From positions 1 through 52,928 of the forward strand of contig JBBDKX010000001.1 in assembly GCA_040879145.1 (NCBI GenBank): DNA of 52,928 nucleotides. Direction: 5' to 3'. This DNA comes from Candidatus Spechtbacterales bacterium. GTDB taxonomy: Bacteria > Patescibacteriota > Minisyncoccia > Spechtbacterales > 2-12-FULL-38-22. Shown in pieces: positions 16,790 to 25,305 of the stretch. Position numbers and translations under genes: made by a program. The notes under the pieces are model-generated. The model made no database searches. It was not told where the DNA came from and saw nothing but the letters and a program-made list of their open reading frames with translations. The number at the start of each line of letters is the position of its first letter. Position 1 is the first letter of the stretch.

Positions 16790-17611
16790 ATGCCGGAGAT
16801 TATTGAGGCTGAGATAACAAAACAAAAACTTACGCTTGCTTTAAAAGGCAAGCGTATTTTGAATTTTTGGACAGATTGGCCAAAAGGTCTGTATTCAGAA
16901 GCGGGCGGTGTTAAAAAAACAAAAGCTGCTATTGAGGGTTCAAAAATAAAACATATAGAGCGCATGGGCAAAGCTGTTGTAATAAAACTTGAGGGCGGGA
17001 ATGTCCTCGCCCTGCACCAGAGAATGAGCGGGCACATTCGCCTTATGGCGAGGTCGGACATTGCTAAGTATAAGCACGCGCATTTTAAATTTGAACTGTC
17101 GGATGGCAATTGCATGGCTTTAATTGACCCAAGAAAATTCGGCACTGTCTGGTTTGGTTCCGAGGCGTGGTTTGACAGGCAAAATTATATAAAAAATTTA
17201 GGGCACGATGTTTTAAGGATTGATAAAATTGATTTTGTAGAAATACTTGCCAGTTCCTCCGCCTCCGTAAAATCTTTTTTACTGAAGCAGGACAAACTCG
17301 CAGGGCTCGGCAATATAGCCTGTGATGAAATATTATGGAAGGCAAAAATAAATCCTGAAAGAAAAGTGGAAAGCTTGACTAAGACTGAAGCTTCAAAAAT
17401 ATATTCCGCGATGCACAAAGTTCTCGCCGATGTTTTGAGACACGGCGGTACAAGTATGAGTGACTGGTACCATCCTGACGGCAAAAAGGGAAGTTACCAG
17501 GATAATTTTAAAATATATAAAAAGACCACCTGTTCCCGATGTGGTTCGCGGGTTAAAAAAATAAAAATTGCGGGGCGCGGGACATATTTTTGCCCGGTGT
17601 GTCAAAAGTGA
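16790..17611 (+). CDS. mutM: Formamidopyrimidine-DNA glycosylase
   Basis: Base-excision repair enzyme removing oxidised purines, with AP-lyase activity. The catalytic N-terminal Pro-Glu (MPEII) is kept, although the usual PELPEVE is altered. Central HQRMSGHIRL, the helix-two-turn-helix LAGLGNIACDEILWKAKI and the C-terminal zinc finger CSRCGSRV...YFCPVCQK are intact. 273 residues. It follows ndk by 2 nt. Confidence 0.93.
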   Translation: MPEIIEAEITKQKLTLALKGKRILNFWTDWPKGLYSEAGGVKKTKAAIEGSKIKHIERMGKAVVIKLEGGNVLALHQRMSGHIRLMARSDIAKYKHAHFKFELSDGNCMALIDPRKFGTVWFGSEAWFDRQNYIKNLGHDVLRIDKIDFVEILASSSASVKSFLLKQDKLAGLGNIACDEILWKAKINPERKVESLTKTEASKIYSAMHKVLADVLRHGGTSMSDWYHPDGKKGSYQDNFKIYKKTTCSRCGSRVKKIKIAGRGTYFCPVCQK

Positions 17612-17686
17612 GCTTCATTTCGTTTTCACTATATTGCGCGTATTATGGCACGCATATTTGGGATATACATTGCCCGGCATGGTTGC

Positions 17687-17692
17687 TATAAT
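17687..17692 (+). promoter_or_regulatory. Promoter of the pyrH transcript
   Basis: TGCTATAAT (TATAAT 17687-17692) lies in the gap after mutM. It would start a transcript with a ~170-nt leader before pyrH. Confidence 0.55.
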
Positions 17693-17699
17693 GTAAGTG

Positions 17700-17871
17700 A
17701 GGATACAGTGCGAACCAAAATTCGGCACAAGTCGTATTTTAAAGGGATTCCTAATTGCTTTGCTCTGCGGAGTAAAGTTGCGGAGACCCACCTGTAAATT
17801 CTCCGAATTTACTCGCACTGCATTCCTCCAATGTACCCGGTGCTAAAGAGGTCGGGTTTGTTGGAGGGATT
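17700..17871 (+). ncRNA. Structured 5' leader of pyrH with a sequestered Shine-Dalgarno
   Basis: Three hairpins are visible. GTGCGAA (17708-17714) pairs with TTCGGCAC (17721-17728). GCGGAGTAAA (17767-17776) pairs with TTTACTCGC (17808-17816) around an inner CGGAG/CTCCG (17781-17785, 17801-17805). CCTCCAA (17825-17831) and ACCCG (17835-17839) pair with CGGGT (17853-17857) and TTGGAGG (17861-17867). The last arm contains the Shine-Dalgarno, 4 nt before the ATG, so the fold would block initiation. This is riboswitch-like in design, but no known class was recognised. Confidence 0.55.
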
Positions 17872-18576
17872 ATGAGCAACAAAGAAAACATAACAGTTAT
17901 AGCGCTGGGAGGTTCAATAATAGTTTCCCGCAAAATACAAACAGACTACTTGAAGCGTCTCAGAAGGTTTATAGTAGAGGAGGTGTCTGAGGGGAAAAAA
18001 TTTATAATTGTAGCAGGCGGAGGGAGTACAGCTCGCAACTATCAAAAGGCCGCTGAAGCTGTTGTGGATATAGAGGACGAAGATAAAGACTGGTTGGGTA
18101 TTCACTCAACACGGCTCAATGCTCATTTATTACGAACTATTTTTTACGATCACGCTTACCCCTTTGTATTAGACAATCCTGAAAAACCAATAAAAGAACG
18201 CGACTTTCAAAAGTACGCGCTTTTTATTGCCTCGGGATGGCGCCCCGGCTGGTCCACTGATTATATAGCATTTAGAATGGCGCACCGCTTTAACGCGGAC
18301 AAGGTTGTGATAGCCACTAAAATACCTTACGTTTATGATAAAGATATTTCGCTACATACGGATGCCAGCCACTTTGAAAATATGACATGGAAAGAGTATC
18401 AGAATCTTTTGCCCGAAAATGAATGGGTGCCCGGAATGAAGAGTCCGGTAGATCCTGTGGCAACCCGCTTTGCAATAGAGAATGGAATAAAATGCGTGCT
18501 TTTGCGCGGAACAAACATAAGAAACTTGCAAAGCTACTTTAAAGGAGGAGATTTTAAGGGGACTATTATTGAATAA
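17872..18576 (+). CDS. pyrH: UMP kinase, archaeal-type
   Basis: Amino-acid-kinase-fold enzyme making UDP from UMP. ITVIALGGSIIVSRKI binds phosphate, IIVAGGGSTARNYQKAA and GIHSTRLNAHLLRTIF line the nucleotide and UMP sites, and KIPYVYDKDI follows. The short form (234 residues) with LGIHSTRLNA resembles the archaeal UMPK branch rather than E. coli PyrH. GGAGGG lies 3-4 nt before the ATG. The 3' end overlaps the convergent DUF192 gene by 11 nt. Confidence 0.9.
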   Translation: MSNKENITVIALGGSIIVSRKIQTDYLKRLRRFIVEEVSEGKKFIIVAGGGSTARNYQKAAEAVVDIEDEDKDWLGIHSTRLNAHLLRTIFYDHAYPFVLDNPEKPIKERDFQKYALFIASGWRPGWSTDYIAFRMAHRFNADKVVIATKIPYVYDKDISLHTDASHFENMTWKEYQNLLPENEWVPGMKSPVDPVATRFAIENGIKCVLLRGTNIRNLQSYFKGGDFKGTIIE

Positions 18577-19060
18577 ATATATTTATTTTTCCCCCTCGTA
18601 AGTCTGTATTGCCGAAGTTTTCTGTTATCCATCCGGCTCCTACCTCAAGTATTTTGTCTGCGGGTACACTCGGTGAGTATGTATCAAGATGTGTCTGCCC
18701 TTTTTTTGGGGCGGGCACATTTTTATGAGTATCTACAATAGTATCATCGGCTATCCATATAAAATCCAAATCAAATTGCATATCCTTCATCCAGAATGTC
18801 AGGCGGCCCTTTTCATCAAAAGTAAAAAGCATTCCTGTGCCTTCTGAGAGACTACTTCTTCCTGATAGTCCTTTAATTTTTTCCTCCGGAGTTTGTGCTA
18901 ATTCAACCTCAATCTTTTTTCCGTCTATTTCTACGTAAGATAGTTGTTTTTCATTTTGCTGTGCGCCTGTTGCTGTAAAATACAATGCGGCAGTAAACAG
19001 AAGCGCCACGCCCCCCAGCGCGATGTTTTTTAAATTAAGTTTTGTTTTTAGATTGTCCAT
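18566..19060 (-). CDS. DUF192 family membrane-anchored protein
   Basis: One membrane helix (about residues 12-30 from the chosen start) is followed by the DUF192 beta fold: VELAQTPEEKIKGLSGRSSL, GMLFTFDEKGRLTFWMKDMQ, LDFIWIADDTIV and the C-terminal EVGAGWITENFG. Function is unknown in the family. The frame also allows ATG 19084, but MDNLKTKL at 19060 is the more usual beginning of such an anchor. It is transcribed convergently with pyrH. Confidence 0.88.
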   Translation of the reverse strand: MDNLKTKLNLKNIALGGVALLFTAALYFTATGAQQNEKQLSYVEIDGKKIEVELAQTPEEKIKGLSGRSSLSEGTGMLFTFDEKGRLTFWMKDMQFDLDFIWIADDTIVDTHKNVPAPKKGQTHLDTYSPSVPADKILEVGAGWITENFGNTDLRGGKINIFIQ

Positions 19061-19201
19061 AGTATAAAATTTTTCTCGCACCAATTACATTATTACTAAA
19101 AAGAAAGTAAAGCACAAGAAAGAATATAAAATCGGCTCTTTATAATATTGTTTTTATAATTGTGATAGTATGGTAGTATAGCACTTTATTAAAGGAGAAA
19201 C

Positions 19202-19912
19202 ATGGTATATAGAATAGGTCATGCAGGTGCGGCGGGACATGCTCCCGCTAATACAATAAGTTCAATAAAAAAAGCTTTGGAACTTGAAGTGGACATGGTT
19301 GAGTTTGACGTGCATTTGTGCCACAGCGGGGAAGTTGTCGTTATTCACGATAAAACCGTTAACAGGACAACTAACGGCAAAGGCAGGGTGCGCGACTTGC
19401 CTCTCAGCCGTCTTAAAGAACTCGAAGTATCAGAAGGGGATATATACCTTTTAGAGAAAGGTAAGACCGAGAGCATTCCCACCTTGGAAGAAGTACTTGA
19501 TGTTGTGGACAAGAGGGCGGAAGTAAACATAGAGATAAAAGATGTTAACGCGGCCGGTCCTGTCGCCTCTGTTGTAAGCAGATATGTGGAAGAGAAGGGA
19601 TGGGAGGCGGAAGATTTTATTGTGTCGTCATTTAAGACGCAAGCACTGGAGATATTTCGCGTAGCGTGCCCTGATATAAAAATAGGGTTACTCACCTTTT
19701 TGCCTACACGTAAAACATTAAGGCTCGCAAAAAAATTTAAGGCCTACTCTATTAACGCCGACTACGCCTCTCTTTCGGAGTCCTTTGTGTCTTTGTCCCA
19801 CCGTGAGGGGTTTAAAGTATTTGCTTTTACAGCTGATGTCCCCGAAGACATAGAGTACTTAAAAACAATAGGCGTGGACGGGATATTTTCTAATTACCCC
19901 GAAAGGGTTTAA
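19202..19912 (+). CDS. Glycerophosphodiester phosphodiesterase
   Basis: TIM-barrel enzyme hydrolysing glycerophosphodiesters to glycerol-3-phosphate and an alcohol. RIGHAGAAGHAPANTISS, MVEFDVHL and VVIHDKTVNRTTNGKG contain the metal and catalytic residues (His7, Glu/Asp pair, His). EVNIEIKD continues the barrel. 236 residues, no signal peptide, so cytoplasmic. AAAGGAG stands 5 nt before the ATG, one of the few strong Shine-Dalgarno sequences in the window. Confidence 0.93.
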   Translation: MVYRIGHAGAAGHAPANTISSIKKALELEVDMVEFDVHLCHSGEVVVIHDKTVNRTTNGKGRVRDLPLSRLKELEVSEGDIYLLEKGKTESIPTLEEVLDVVDKRAEVNIEIKDVNAAGPVASVVSRYVEEKGWEAEDFIVSSFKTQALEIFRVACPDIKIGLLTFLPTRKTLRLAKKFKAYSINADYASLSESFVSLSHREGFKVFAFTADVPEDIEYLKTIGVDGIFSNYPERV

Positions 19913-19925
19913 TGTTTGTTAAATA

Positions 19926-19957
19926 AAAAACCGCCCCAGCATAGGCGGTTTTATTTT
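19926..19957 (+). terminator. GDPD terminator
   Basis: AAAACCGCC / GGCGGTTTT stem with T-rich tail, 14 nt after the stop. Confidence 0.9.
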
Positions 19958-19967
19958 TAGGCAAACG

Positions 19968-20203
19968 AAAAGCCTCTTTCAATAGAAGCATAGAAAGAGG
20001 CTTAAGCAAGGAACTATTGGTGTTAGGATATGCAACCACGTCTGGCTGCGATTATAATAGAAAGAACTGGTTTGAGGTTTGTCCCGCAGTGCACTCTTTG
20101 GGACGGTTGAGGTGAAGGGTGGCTCCCAAGCCAAGAAATGGGGTGTCGCGCTAGTCGCGATAAGGTGTAGGAACCTGAGCGAGAATCATTAGCTCCTGTT
20201 CCT
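19968..20203 (-). ncRNA. Unassigned structured small RNA (~235 nt)
   Basis: No convincing gene is present, yet the minus strand has a full promoter (TTGACA at 20238-20233, 16-nt spacer, TAATAT at 20216-20211) and ends in a hairpin with a T-rich tail (AAGCCTCTTTC / GAAAGAGGCTTTT, 20002-19971). The RNA begins near 20203. Internal stems include AGGAAC/GTTCCT (either locally or closing the 5' and 3' ends), GTCCC/GGGAC, GGCT/AGCC and TCGCG/CGCGA. Searches by eye for tmRNA, SRP, RNase P and 6S signatures were negative. The assignment of strand is inference from the signals. Confidence 0.6.
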
Positions 20204-20210
20204 ATTGAAC

Positions 20211-20238
20211 ATATTACCAAATTTACGAATAATGTCAA
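20211..20238 (-). promoter_or_regulatory. Sigma-70-type promoter of the small RNA
   Basis: On the minus strand TTGACA, 16 nt, TAATAT. It overlaps the upstream region of the divergent nfo gene. Confidence 0.65.
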
Positions 20239-20262
20239 TTGGTGTTATTATCCACAGTAGCT

Positions 20263-21123
20263 ATGAAAAATAAAAAACCACTTCTCGGCGCTCATGTTTC
20301 TGTTGCGGGGGGAGTTCAAAATGGAATATTGCGAGCTGAGAATATAGGCGCTCAAGTAATTCAGATACACGCCTCCTCTCCGAGGCAATGGACAGCGAAA
20401 GCGCAAAAAAAAGAGAACATAGATAAATACAAAGAACTGTTGCGCGAGGGAAAAGTAGAAGCCGTGTTTTTGCACGCGCCTTATTTAATTAATATAGCAA
20501 GTAAAGACAGCGTTATGATTAAAAAATCCACAGACGCGCTTGACGGACAAATTCGTCTTGCTGAAGATTTGAACGCGCACGGTGTTGTGGTCCATATGGG
20601 TTCTGTTGGAATGGGTAATGGAAAAGAAGGTGCCGCCGAGCGTGCTGCGGGTGTCATAAAAGATGTTCTTGTAAAAAACCCCGGCGCGGCTTATATAATT
20701 CTTGAAAATTCTTCAGGTGGCGGAGGAAAGTTCGGTGCCACGGCTGCGGAAATTGGAGAGGTTGTAAAAAGGGTTGCTTCAGATCGTGTGCGTATCTGCA
20801 TTGATACAGCGCATGCGTTTGGCTCCGGTGAGTTGGAATTTAGCACTGCCGGTGTAAGGCATTTTTTTGAAACTTATGAAAAAGAAGCCGGAAAGGACAA
20901 AATAGCCCTTATGCATATAAATGATTCTAAGGCTGAGTTCGGTTCATTTAAAGACAGGCATGAAAATATCGGCGACGGTTTAATAGGTATTGAGGGTTTT
21001 AAAATTCTTGCACAAGATAAGAGTGCCATAAAAGTGCCCTGGGTGTTAGAAGTTCCAGGCATTGAAGGTGGCGGTCCTGATAGCGAAAATATGCGCCGTA
21101 TACAGTCTATTTTTGTTAAGTAA
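20263..21123 (+). CDS. nfo: Deoxyribonuclease IV (AP endonuclease)
   Basis: Zinc-dependent AP endonuclease of base-excision repair. LGAHVSVAGGVQNGILRAEN, IQIHASSPRQW, VVVHMGS, ILENSSGGGGKFG, CIDTAHAFGSG, MHINDSKAEFGSFKDRHENIG and the final LEVPGIEGG supply the three-metal site. 286 residues. The frame opens at TTG 20239, but ATG 20263 follows a TGTTATTAT -10-like element by 11 nt and begins the conserved fold, so it is preferred. Confidence 0.95.
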   Translation: MKNKKPLLGAHVSVAGGVQNGILRAENIGAQVIQIHASSPRQWTAKAQKKENIDKYKELLREGKVEAVFLHAPYLINIASKDSVMIKKSTDALDGQIRLAEDLNAHGVVVHMGSVGMGNGKEGAAERAAGVIKDVLVKNPGAAYIILENSSGGGGKFGATAAEIGEVVKRVASDRVRICIDTAHAFGSGELEFSTAGVRHFFETYEKEAGKDKIALMHINDSKAEFGSFKDRHENIGDGLIGIEGFKILAQDKSAIKVPWVLEVPGIEGGGPDSENMRRIQSIFVK

Positions 21124-21161
21124 ATGATATACTGTACATATATATTAAACATACGAGAATT

Positions 21162-22085
21162 GTGAAAGAAGACCCTTCATATTATAAGGAATATTCCCAT
21201 ACCCCGCTCATTGACCGTTTTATTCATGCGACCCGGGGTATAAAAAATGCTTGGCGCAAGGAACCAAATTTTAGAATAGAAGCGTTTGTCGCTCTTCTCG
21301 TTTTTGGCGCCATGCTTGTATTGCCGCTTTCTAATACTGAGCGCGCGGTTTTAGTCTTGGTAATAGCTCTTGTTCTTGCTCTTGAAATAGTAAATTCTAT
21401 TTTTGAAAGAGTGCTTGATATAATCCACCCTGATTTTTCTGAAGAAGTAAAAAAAATAAAAGACACAATGGCGGGGGTTGTTTTGTTAGCATCCATAAGC
21501 TCTGTTATTGTCGGCCTGTTTATTCTTACCCGGCCGATGATTAATTTTGATAAATTTTTTCACACAAGCTTAGAGAGTTTTCGTACAGATATATGGGTAA
21601 ACATCGCCGGGATTGTATCTATATTAGGTGATTGGCAATCTATAGTTGGAATAGCCGCTGTTTTATCGGTATTTCTTGCACACAAAAAAAGACATGAGCT
21701 TCTTTCGTTTCTTGTGGGAGCAACAGGCATCGGGGCAATTTTTCTATATTTTTTAAAATGGGTCTTTGAAAGACAGCGTCCGGTCGCGGCCGGATTTAAC
21801 AGTGTTAGCGATTACAGTTTCCCCAGTGGCCATGTGTTTATGGGGACAGTACTATTTTTTTCTGTGGCATTTATATTGAGTCAGGTAAACTATAAAAAAG
21901 TTTATGTGTGGTCGGTGTCTGTCGCGGTTGTTTTACTTATCGCGTTAAGCCGCGTTGTACTTTCTGCGCATTGGCTTTCCGACATTTTTGGTGGCTTCGT
22001 TTTTGGTGTTTTTTGGCTTCTTCTTTGGTACGGCATAAACCACAGATTGTGGAATAGGGAATTAATAACTAAAAAAAATAACTAA
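21162..22085 (+). CDS. Fused undecaprenol/diacylglycerol kinase and PAP2 phosphatase
   Basis: The N-terminal half (about 20-125) matches the small DgkA/undecaprenol kinase family: ATRGIKNAWRKEPNFRIEAF, ALEIVNSIFERVLD and KIKDTMAGVVLLA, with three membrane helices. The C-terminal half (about 140-300) is a PAP2 lipid phosphatase: KWVFERQRP, SFPSGHVFMG and SRVVLSAHWLSDIFGG give the three phosphatase motifs. Kinase and pyrophosphatase would act at the same lipid carrier. The start is GTG 21162. Fusion order kinase then phosphatase is seen directly. The lipid substrate is inference. Confidence 0.88.
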   Translation: MKEDPSYYKEYSHTPLIDRFIHATRGIKNAWRKEPNFRIEAFVALLVFGAMLVLPLSNTERAVLVLVIALVLALEIVNSIFERVLDIIHPDFSEEVKKIKDTMAGVVLLASISSVIVGLFILTRPMINFDKFFHTSLESFRTDIWVNIAGIVSILGDWQSIVGIAAVLSVFLAHKKRHELLSFLVGATGIGAIFLYFLKWVFERQRPVAAGFNSVSDYSFPSGHVFMGTVLFFSVAFILSQVNYKKVYVWSVSVAVVLLIALSRVVLSAHWLSDIFGGFVFGVFWLLLWYGINHRLWNRELITKKNN

Positions 22086-22144
22086 AATGAAAGCAAAACG
22101 GAAAATTAATGACTATTAAAGCCCAGATAAGAAGAGAATAATTT

Positions 22145-23812
22145 ATGACAGGAGGCGTATTTGAAATAGCTATAGTTGTAATGGTAGCCGCTGTACTGGG
22201 TGTTATTGTACACCTTTTAAAACAGCCGGCATTTTTGGCATATATTTTTGCGGGGGTCGCGCTTAGTGTTTTTGGCGTTATAAACGCCCACAACATGGAG
22301 CTTTTTGAGACTTTTAGTAGTTTAGGAATAATGTTCCTCTTGTTTTTAATAGGGATGGAAATAAATTACGATTCTCTGCGGCTTGTGGGTAAAGTCTCTT
22401 TAATACTCGGTTTATCTCAGATAATTTTTACATCTTCTATTGGGTACATTATTGCCATACTCTTTGGCTTTTCGGTTATGGCCTCAGTTTATATAGCCGT
22501 AGCTCTTACTTTTTCCAGCACTATTATAATAATCAAATTGCTTTCTGAAAGAAGGCAGGTACACAGCTTGCATGGGAAAATAAGCATAGGCTTTTTGCTG
22601 GTACAGGACTTTGTAGCAATGCTTATTCTTATGGTGCTTGCGGGAATGACAAATGGCGGGGATGTTACCGGCATGAGTGTTGCCTTTGCTGTTGTTAAAG
22701 GTGTCGCGCTCTTTGCTTTAATGCTCTTTTTGGGTCGCAAGATTGTACCCCCTATATTAAATAAGGTAGCACAATCTCTTGAGATTCTTTTTCTTACAAG
22801 CCTCGCATGGGCGCTTGGTGTTGCTGCAGCTGTTTCTTATCTCGGGTTTTCCATTGAAATAGGAGGTTTTCTTGCAGGCTTAGCACTGGCAAATTCCTCG
22901 GAGCACTATCAGATATCTGCGCGCGTCCGCTCGCTTAGAGATTTTTTTATTTTGATATTTTTTGTGATGTTGGGCCTCAACTTTACTTTTTCGGGATTTT
23001 CAAGCATCGCGGTTCCTGTTGCAGTATTTTCAATTTTTGTTCTCATAGGAAACCCGCTTATAGTTATGCTGATAATGCGCTCTATGGGTTACAAGAAAAA
23101 GACGGGTTTTATGACCGGAACAACCGTTGCGCAAATTTCGGAGTTTAGTTTAATAGTGGTAGCGCTTGGGCTGGGATTGGGCCATGTAACAGAGGGGGTG
23201 ATGTCCCTTGTTACCGCTGTTGGAATTATCACAATAGTTATCTCAACTTATGCAATCACGTATAGCGATGAGATATTTGAAAAGATAAAACCGCTTTTGA
23301 GTGTTTTTGAGAAAAAAACGGCCAGCGAAAAGCCTTTGCCGCCGGGAAATCAAAAACCAATACTCCTTGTAGGGGGACACAGGATTGGGCAAAACATAGC
23401 GTATCAGTTGTCTAAAGATGAACTGCTTGTTGTAGATTTTGATCCCGAAATAATAAAACGTCTTCAAAAAGACGGTTTTAATGTTCTGTTCGGTGATATT
23501 TCAGACGAAGATATACAGGAAGAAGCCGGTCTTTGGGAGGCAAAAATAGTTATATCTACAAGCCCGGACCTTGAAGCAAATGAGACTATATTACAAAGCG
23601 CTAAAAAAAGCTCGGACGTACACCCTTTTGTTGTATTGCGCGCTGAAACACAAATGGACGCTGAATATCTATACGAACGAGGCGCAGACTATGTAATTCT
23701 CCCACATCTTACAGCGGGACAGTCTCTCGGCAGAGTTTTGGCTAAAGGGGCATATGGAGAACTGCTTGTTCAGTTAAAAGAGCGCGATATAGCACAAATG
23801 GCAAATAATTAA
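22145..23812 (+). CDS. CPA2-type cation/H+ antiporter with RCK (TrkA-N) domain
   Basis: The membrane part (about 1-380) has ~12 helices with LLKQPAFLAYIFAGV, LFLIGMEINYDSL, FSSTIIIIKLL and the GGFLAGLALANS motif of Kef-type exchangers. A cytoplasmic RCK-N Rossmann domain (about 400-520) begins ILLVGGHRIGQNIAYQL and likely gates by nucleotide binding. 555 residues. It is followed by a CAP-domain gene, the same order as at 40109-42185. Confidence 0.9.
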   Translation: MTGGVFEIAIVVMVAAVLGVIVHLLKQPAFLAYIFAGVALSVFGVINAHNMELFETFSSLGIMFLLFLIGMEINYDSLRLVGKVSLILGLSQIIFTSSIGYIIAILFGFSVMASVYIAVALTFSSTIIIIKLLSERRQVHSLHGKISIGFLLVQDFVAMLILMVLAGMTNGGDVTGMSVAFAVVKGVALFALMLFLGRKIVPPILNKVAQSLEILFLTSLAWALGVAAAVSYLGFSIEIGGFLAGLALANSSEHYQISARVRSLRDFFILIFFVMLGLNFTFSGFSSIAVPVAVFSIFVLIGNPLIVMLIMRSMGYKKKTGFMTGTTVAQISEFSLIVVALGLGLGHVTEGVMSLVTAVGIITIVISTYAITYSDEIFEKIKPLLSVFEKKTASEKPLPPGNQKPILLVGGHRIGQNIAYQLSKDELLVVDFDPEIIKRLQKDGFNVLFGDISDEDIQEEAGLWEAKIVISTSPDLEANETILQSAKKSSDVHPFVVLRAETQMDAEYLYERGADYVILPHLTAGQSLGRVLAKGAYGELLVQLKERDIAQMANN

Positions 23813-23825
23813 ACATACACAGATG

Positions 23826-23872
23826 AAAAATAAACCCCTCACATGCTTGCATGTAGGGGGTTTATTTTTTTA
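23826..23872 (+). terminator. Antiporter terminator
   Basis: AAATAAACCCC / GGGGTTTATTT with an ATGC..GCAT tip and a T7-like tail, after the stop at 23812. Confidence 0.85.
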
Positions 23873-23918
23873 GTAAATTATGGTATAATATCCCTATAAG
23901 GTTAGTTGCCTTGCATTT

Positions 23919-24965
23919 ATGAAAAAATTTGTACAAAAATTTTTGAATGCTGTAATTCCTTCTAAAAAGAATGGCTACAAACCATTGCTTTTGTCTAATC
24001 AGGCGCTTGCAAGCTATGCAGTTTTAACCATGCTTGCCTCGACACTTTTTTATTACACAGAAGGCCTGCATACGCCGGGTATGTTTGCGCGAATCAGCCA
24101 AAGTATTGTAGTGGACCAGACAAACATACAACGCCAAGCGCAAAGCCAGGTGTCCTTAAAGGTGAATGATAAACTTGTACAGGCCGCAACCATGAAAGCA
24201 CAGGATATGATAGATAGAGATTATTTTTCTCACAATGGTCCTGATGGCGAGCGTCCGTGGGTGTGGCTTCAGCGTGCCAATTATGATTACGCGCTTGCCG
24301 GAGAGAATTTGGCAATAGATTTTTTTGACCCCCAAACTGTTGTAAATGCCTGGATGAACTCTCCATCGCACGCAAGAAATATTTTAAATGATTACTTTAC
24401 TGATATCGGAATAGGCGTAGCGGAAGGGGAATTTAACGGAAGGCAAACAACTGTTGTTGTGATGTTTTTAGGAAGGGAGGTATCTCCAACACTACAAGCT
24501 GTAGCTATAACAGAACCGGAACCTGCTCCAGCTCCTCCCACTCCCCCTGCTCCGGCACCAGCACCCGCACCCACTCCCACTCCGTCACCCACTCCTCCAG
24601 CCCCTGCTCCGGAACCTGCTCCGGAATCAGTTTTTGCCTCCGGTGATACAGTGGAAAACCCTTCTCCTGAAAAAATTGCATTAGTATCCCGTGTTAACAA
24701 AAGTGACGTGGAAAAGGAAAGTGAACGCATAAAAGAAAAAGAGGTCAATGGATCAGCATTTGTTAATGCCGCAGAAAGTACTAATGTGAGTGAATTTGTT
24801 TCTTTTGAAAAGTCTTCCGTACTGGTGCGAAATGGGCTCCGTGTGTTTATGGTTGGGTTAATAATGGTATCTGCTATTACGGGTGTAAAACATCCTGAAG
24901 GTGTTAAGTTTGCAATACCAAGAGTTTTCTTGTTAGGGTTTTTACTTAGCGCGTTGTCTGTTTAA
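23919..24965 (+). CDS. CAP/SCP-domain protein with Pro-rich linker and two membrane segments
   Basis: An N-terminal membrane helix (about 30-50) leads to an extracytoplasmic CAP domain (about 70-190): AQDMIDRDYFSHNGPDGERP, GENLAIDFFDP and NAWMNSPSHARNIL with DIGIGV. A (Pro-Ala/Pro-Thr)-rich linker (about 200-240) and a C-terminal hydrophobic pair (about 305-345) follow. CAP proteins are secreted with varied roles, and no enzyme activity is assigned. TGGTATAAT (about 23882-23890) is the promoter, with a leader of ~25 nt. Confidence 0.88.
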   Translation: MKKFVQKFLNAVIPSKKNGYKPLLLSNQALASYAVLTMLASTLFYYTEGLHTPGMFARISQSIVVDQTNIQRQAQSQVSLKVNDKLVQAATMKAQDMIDRDYFSHNGPDGERPWVWLQRANYDYALAGENLAIDFFDPQTVVNAWMNSPSHARNILNDYFTDIGIGVAEGEFNGRQTTVVVMFLGREVSPTLQAVAITEPEPAPAPPTPPAPAPAPAPTPTPSPTPPAPAPEPAPESVFASGDTVENPSPEKIALVSRVNKSDVEKESERIKEKEVNGSAFVNAAESTNVSEFVSFEKSSVLVRNGLRVFMVGLIMVSAITGVKHPEGVKFAIPRVFLLGFLLSALSV

Positions 24966-25005
24966 TAAATCGCCCTCGCGGCGGGAATTAAAGATTTTTA
25001 AAACT

Positions 25006-25224
25006 GTGAAAATATCTGTAAGAGTAAGGGTTGGATCATCAGTCACTAAAATAGAAAAAATTGAGGAAGGTAGTTTTTTAGCCTATATTAAAGCGCGACC
25101 CGAAAAAGGAAAAGCAAACAAGGCGCTTGCTGCAGCTCTTGGAGAATATTTTAATATACCACCTTCTTCCATCCGCATAATTTCAGGACAAACTTCAAAA
25201 AATAAAATAGTAGAACTGCTATAA
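25006..25224 (+). CDS. DUF167 (YggU-like) protein
   Basis: Small conserved protein. ARPEKGKANKALAAALGEYF and SIRIISGQTSKNKIVEL are the DUF167 signature. 72 residues. The start is GTG at 25006, the only start placing VRVRVGSS properly. Function is unknown. Confidence 0.88.
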   Translation: MKISVRVRVGSSVTKIEKIEEGSFLAYIKARPEKGKANKALAAALGEYFNIPPSSIRIISGQTSKNKIVELL

Positions 25225-25305
25225 GTTTTTATTTTTGACAATACACTTTGTTTGAAAAGCGATTTTTGGTCGCTTTTATTTTTTGTAGTAATATAAAGAA
25301 AAGAT

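Noticed and set aside
17043-17060. Another REP copy inside mutM (GGCGAGGTCGGAC)
   Set aside because: Only the left arm matches; the sequence is part of a conserved coding region and does not form the hairpin.
20023-20238. Minus-strand 71-aa frame
   Set aside because: No Shine-Dalgarno, odd composition and it lies within the structured RNA candidate; its 5' end is the promoter.
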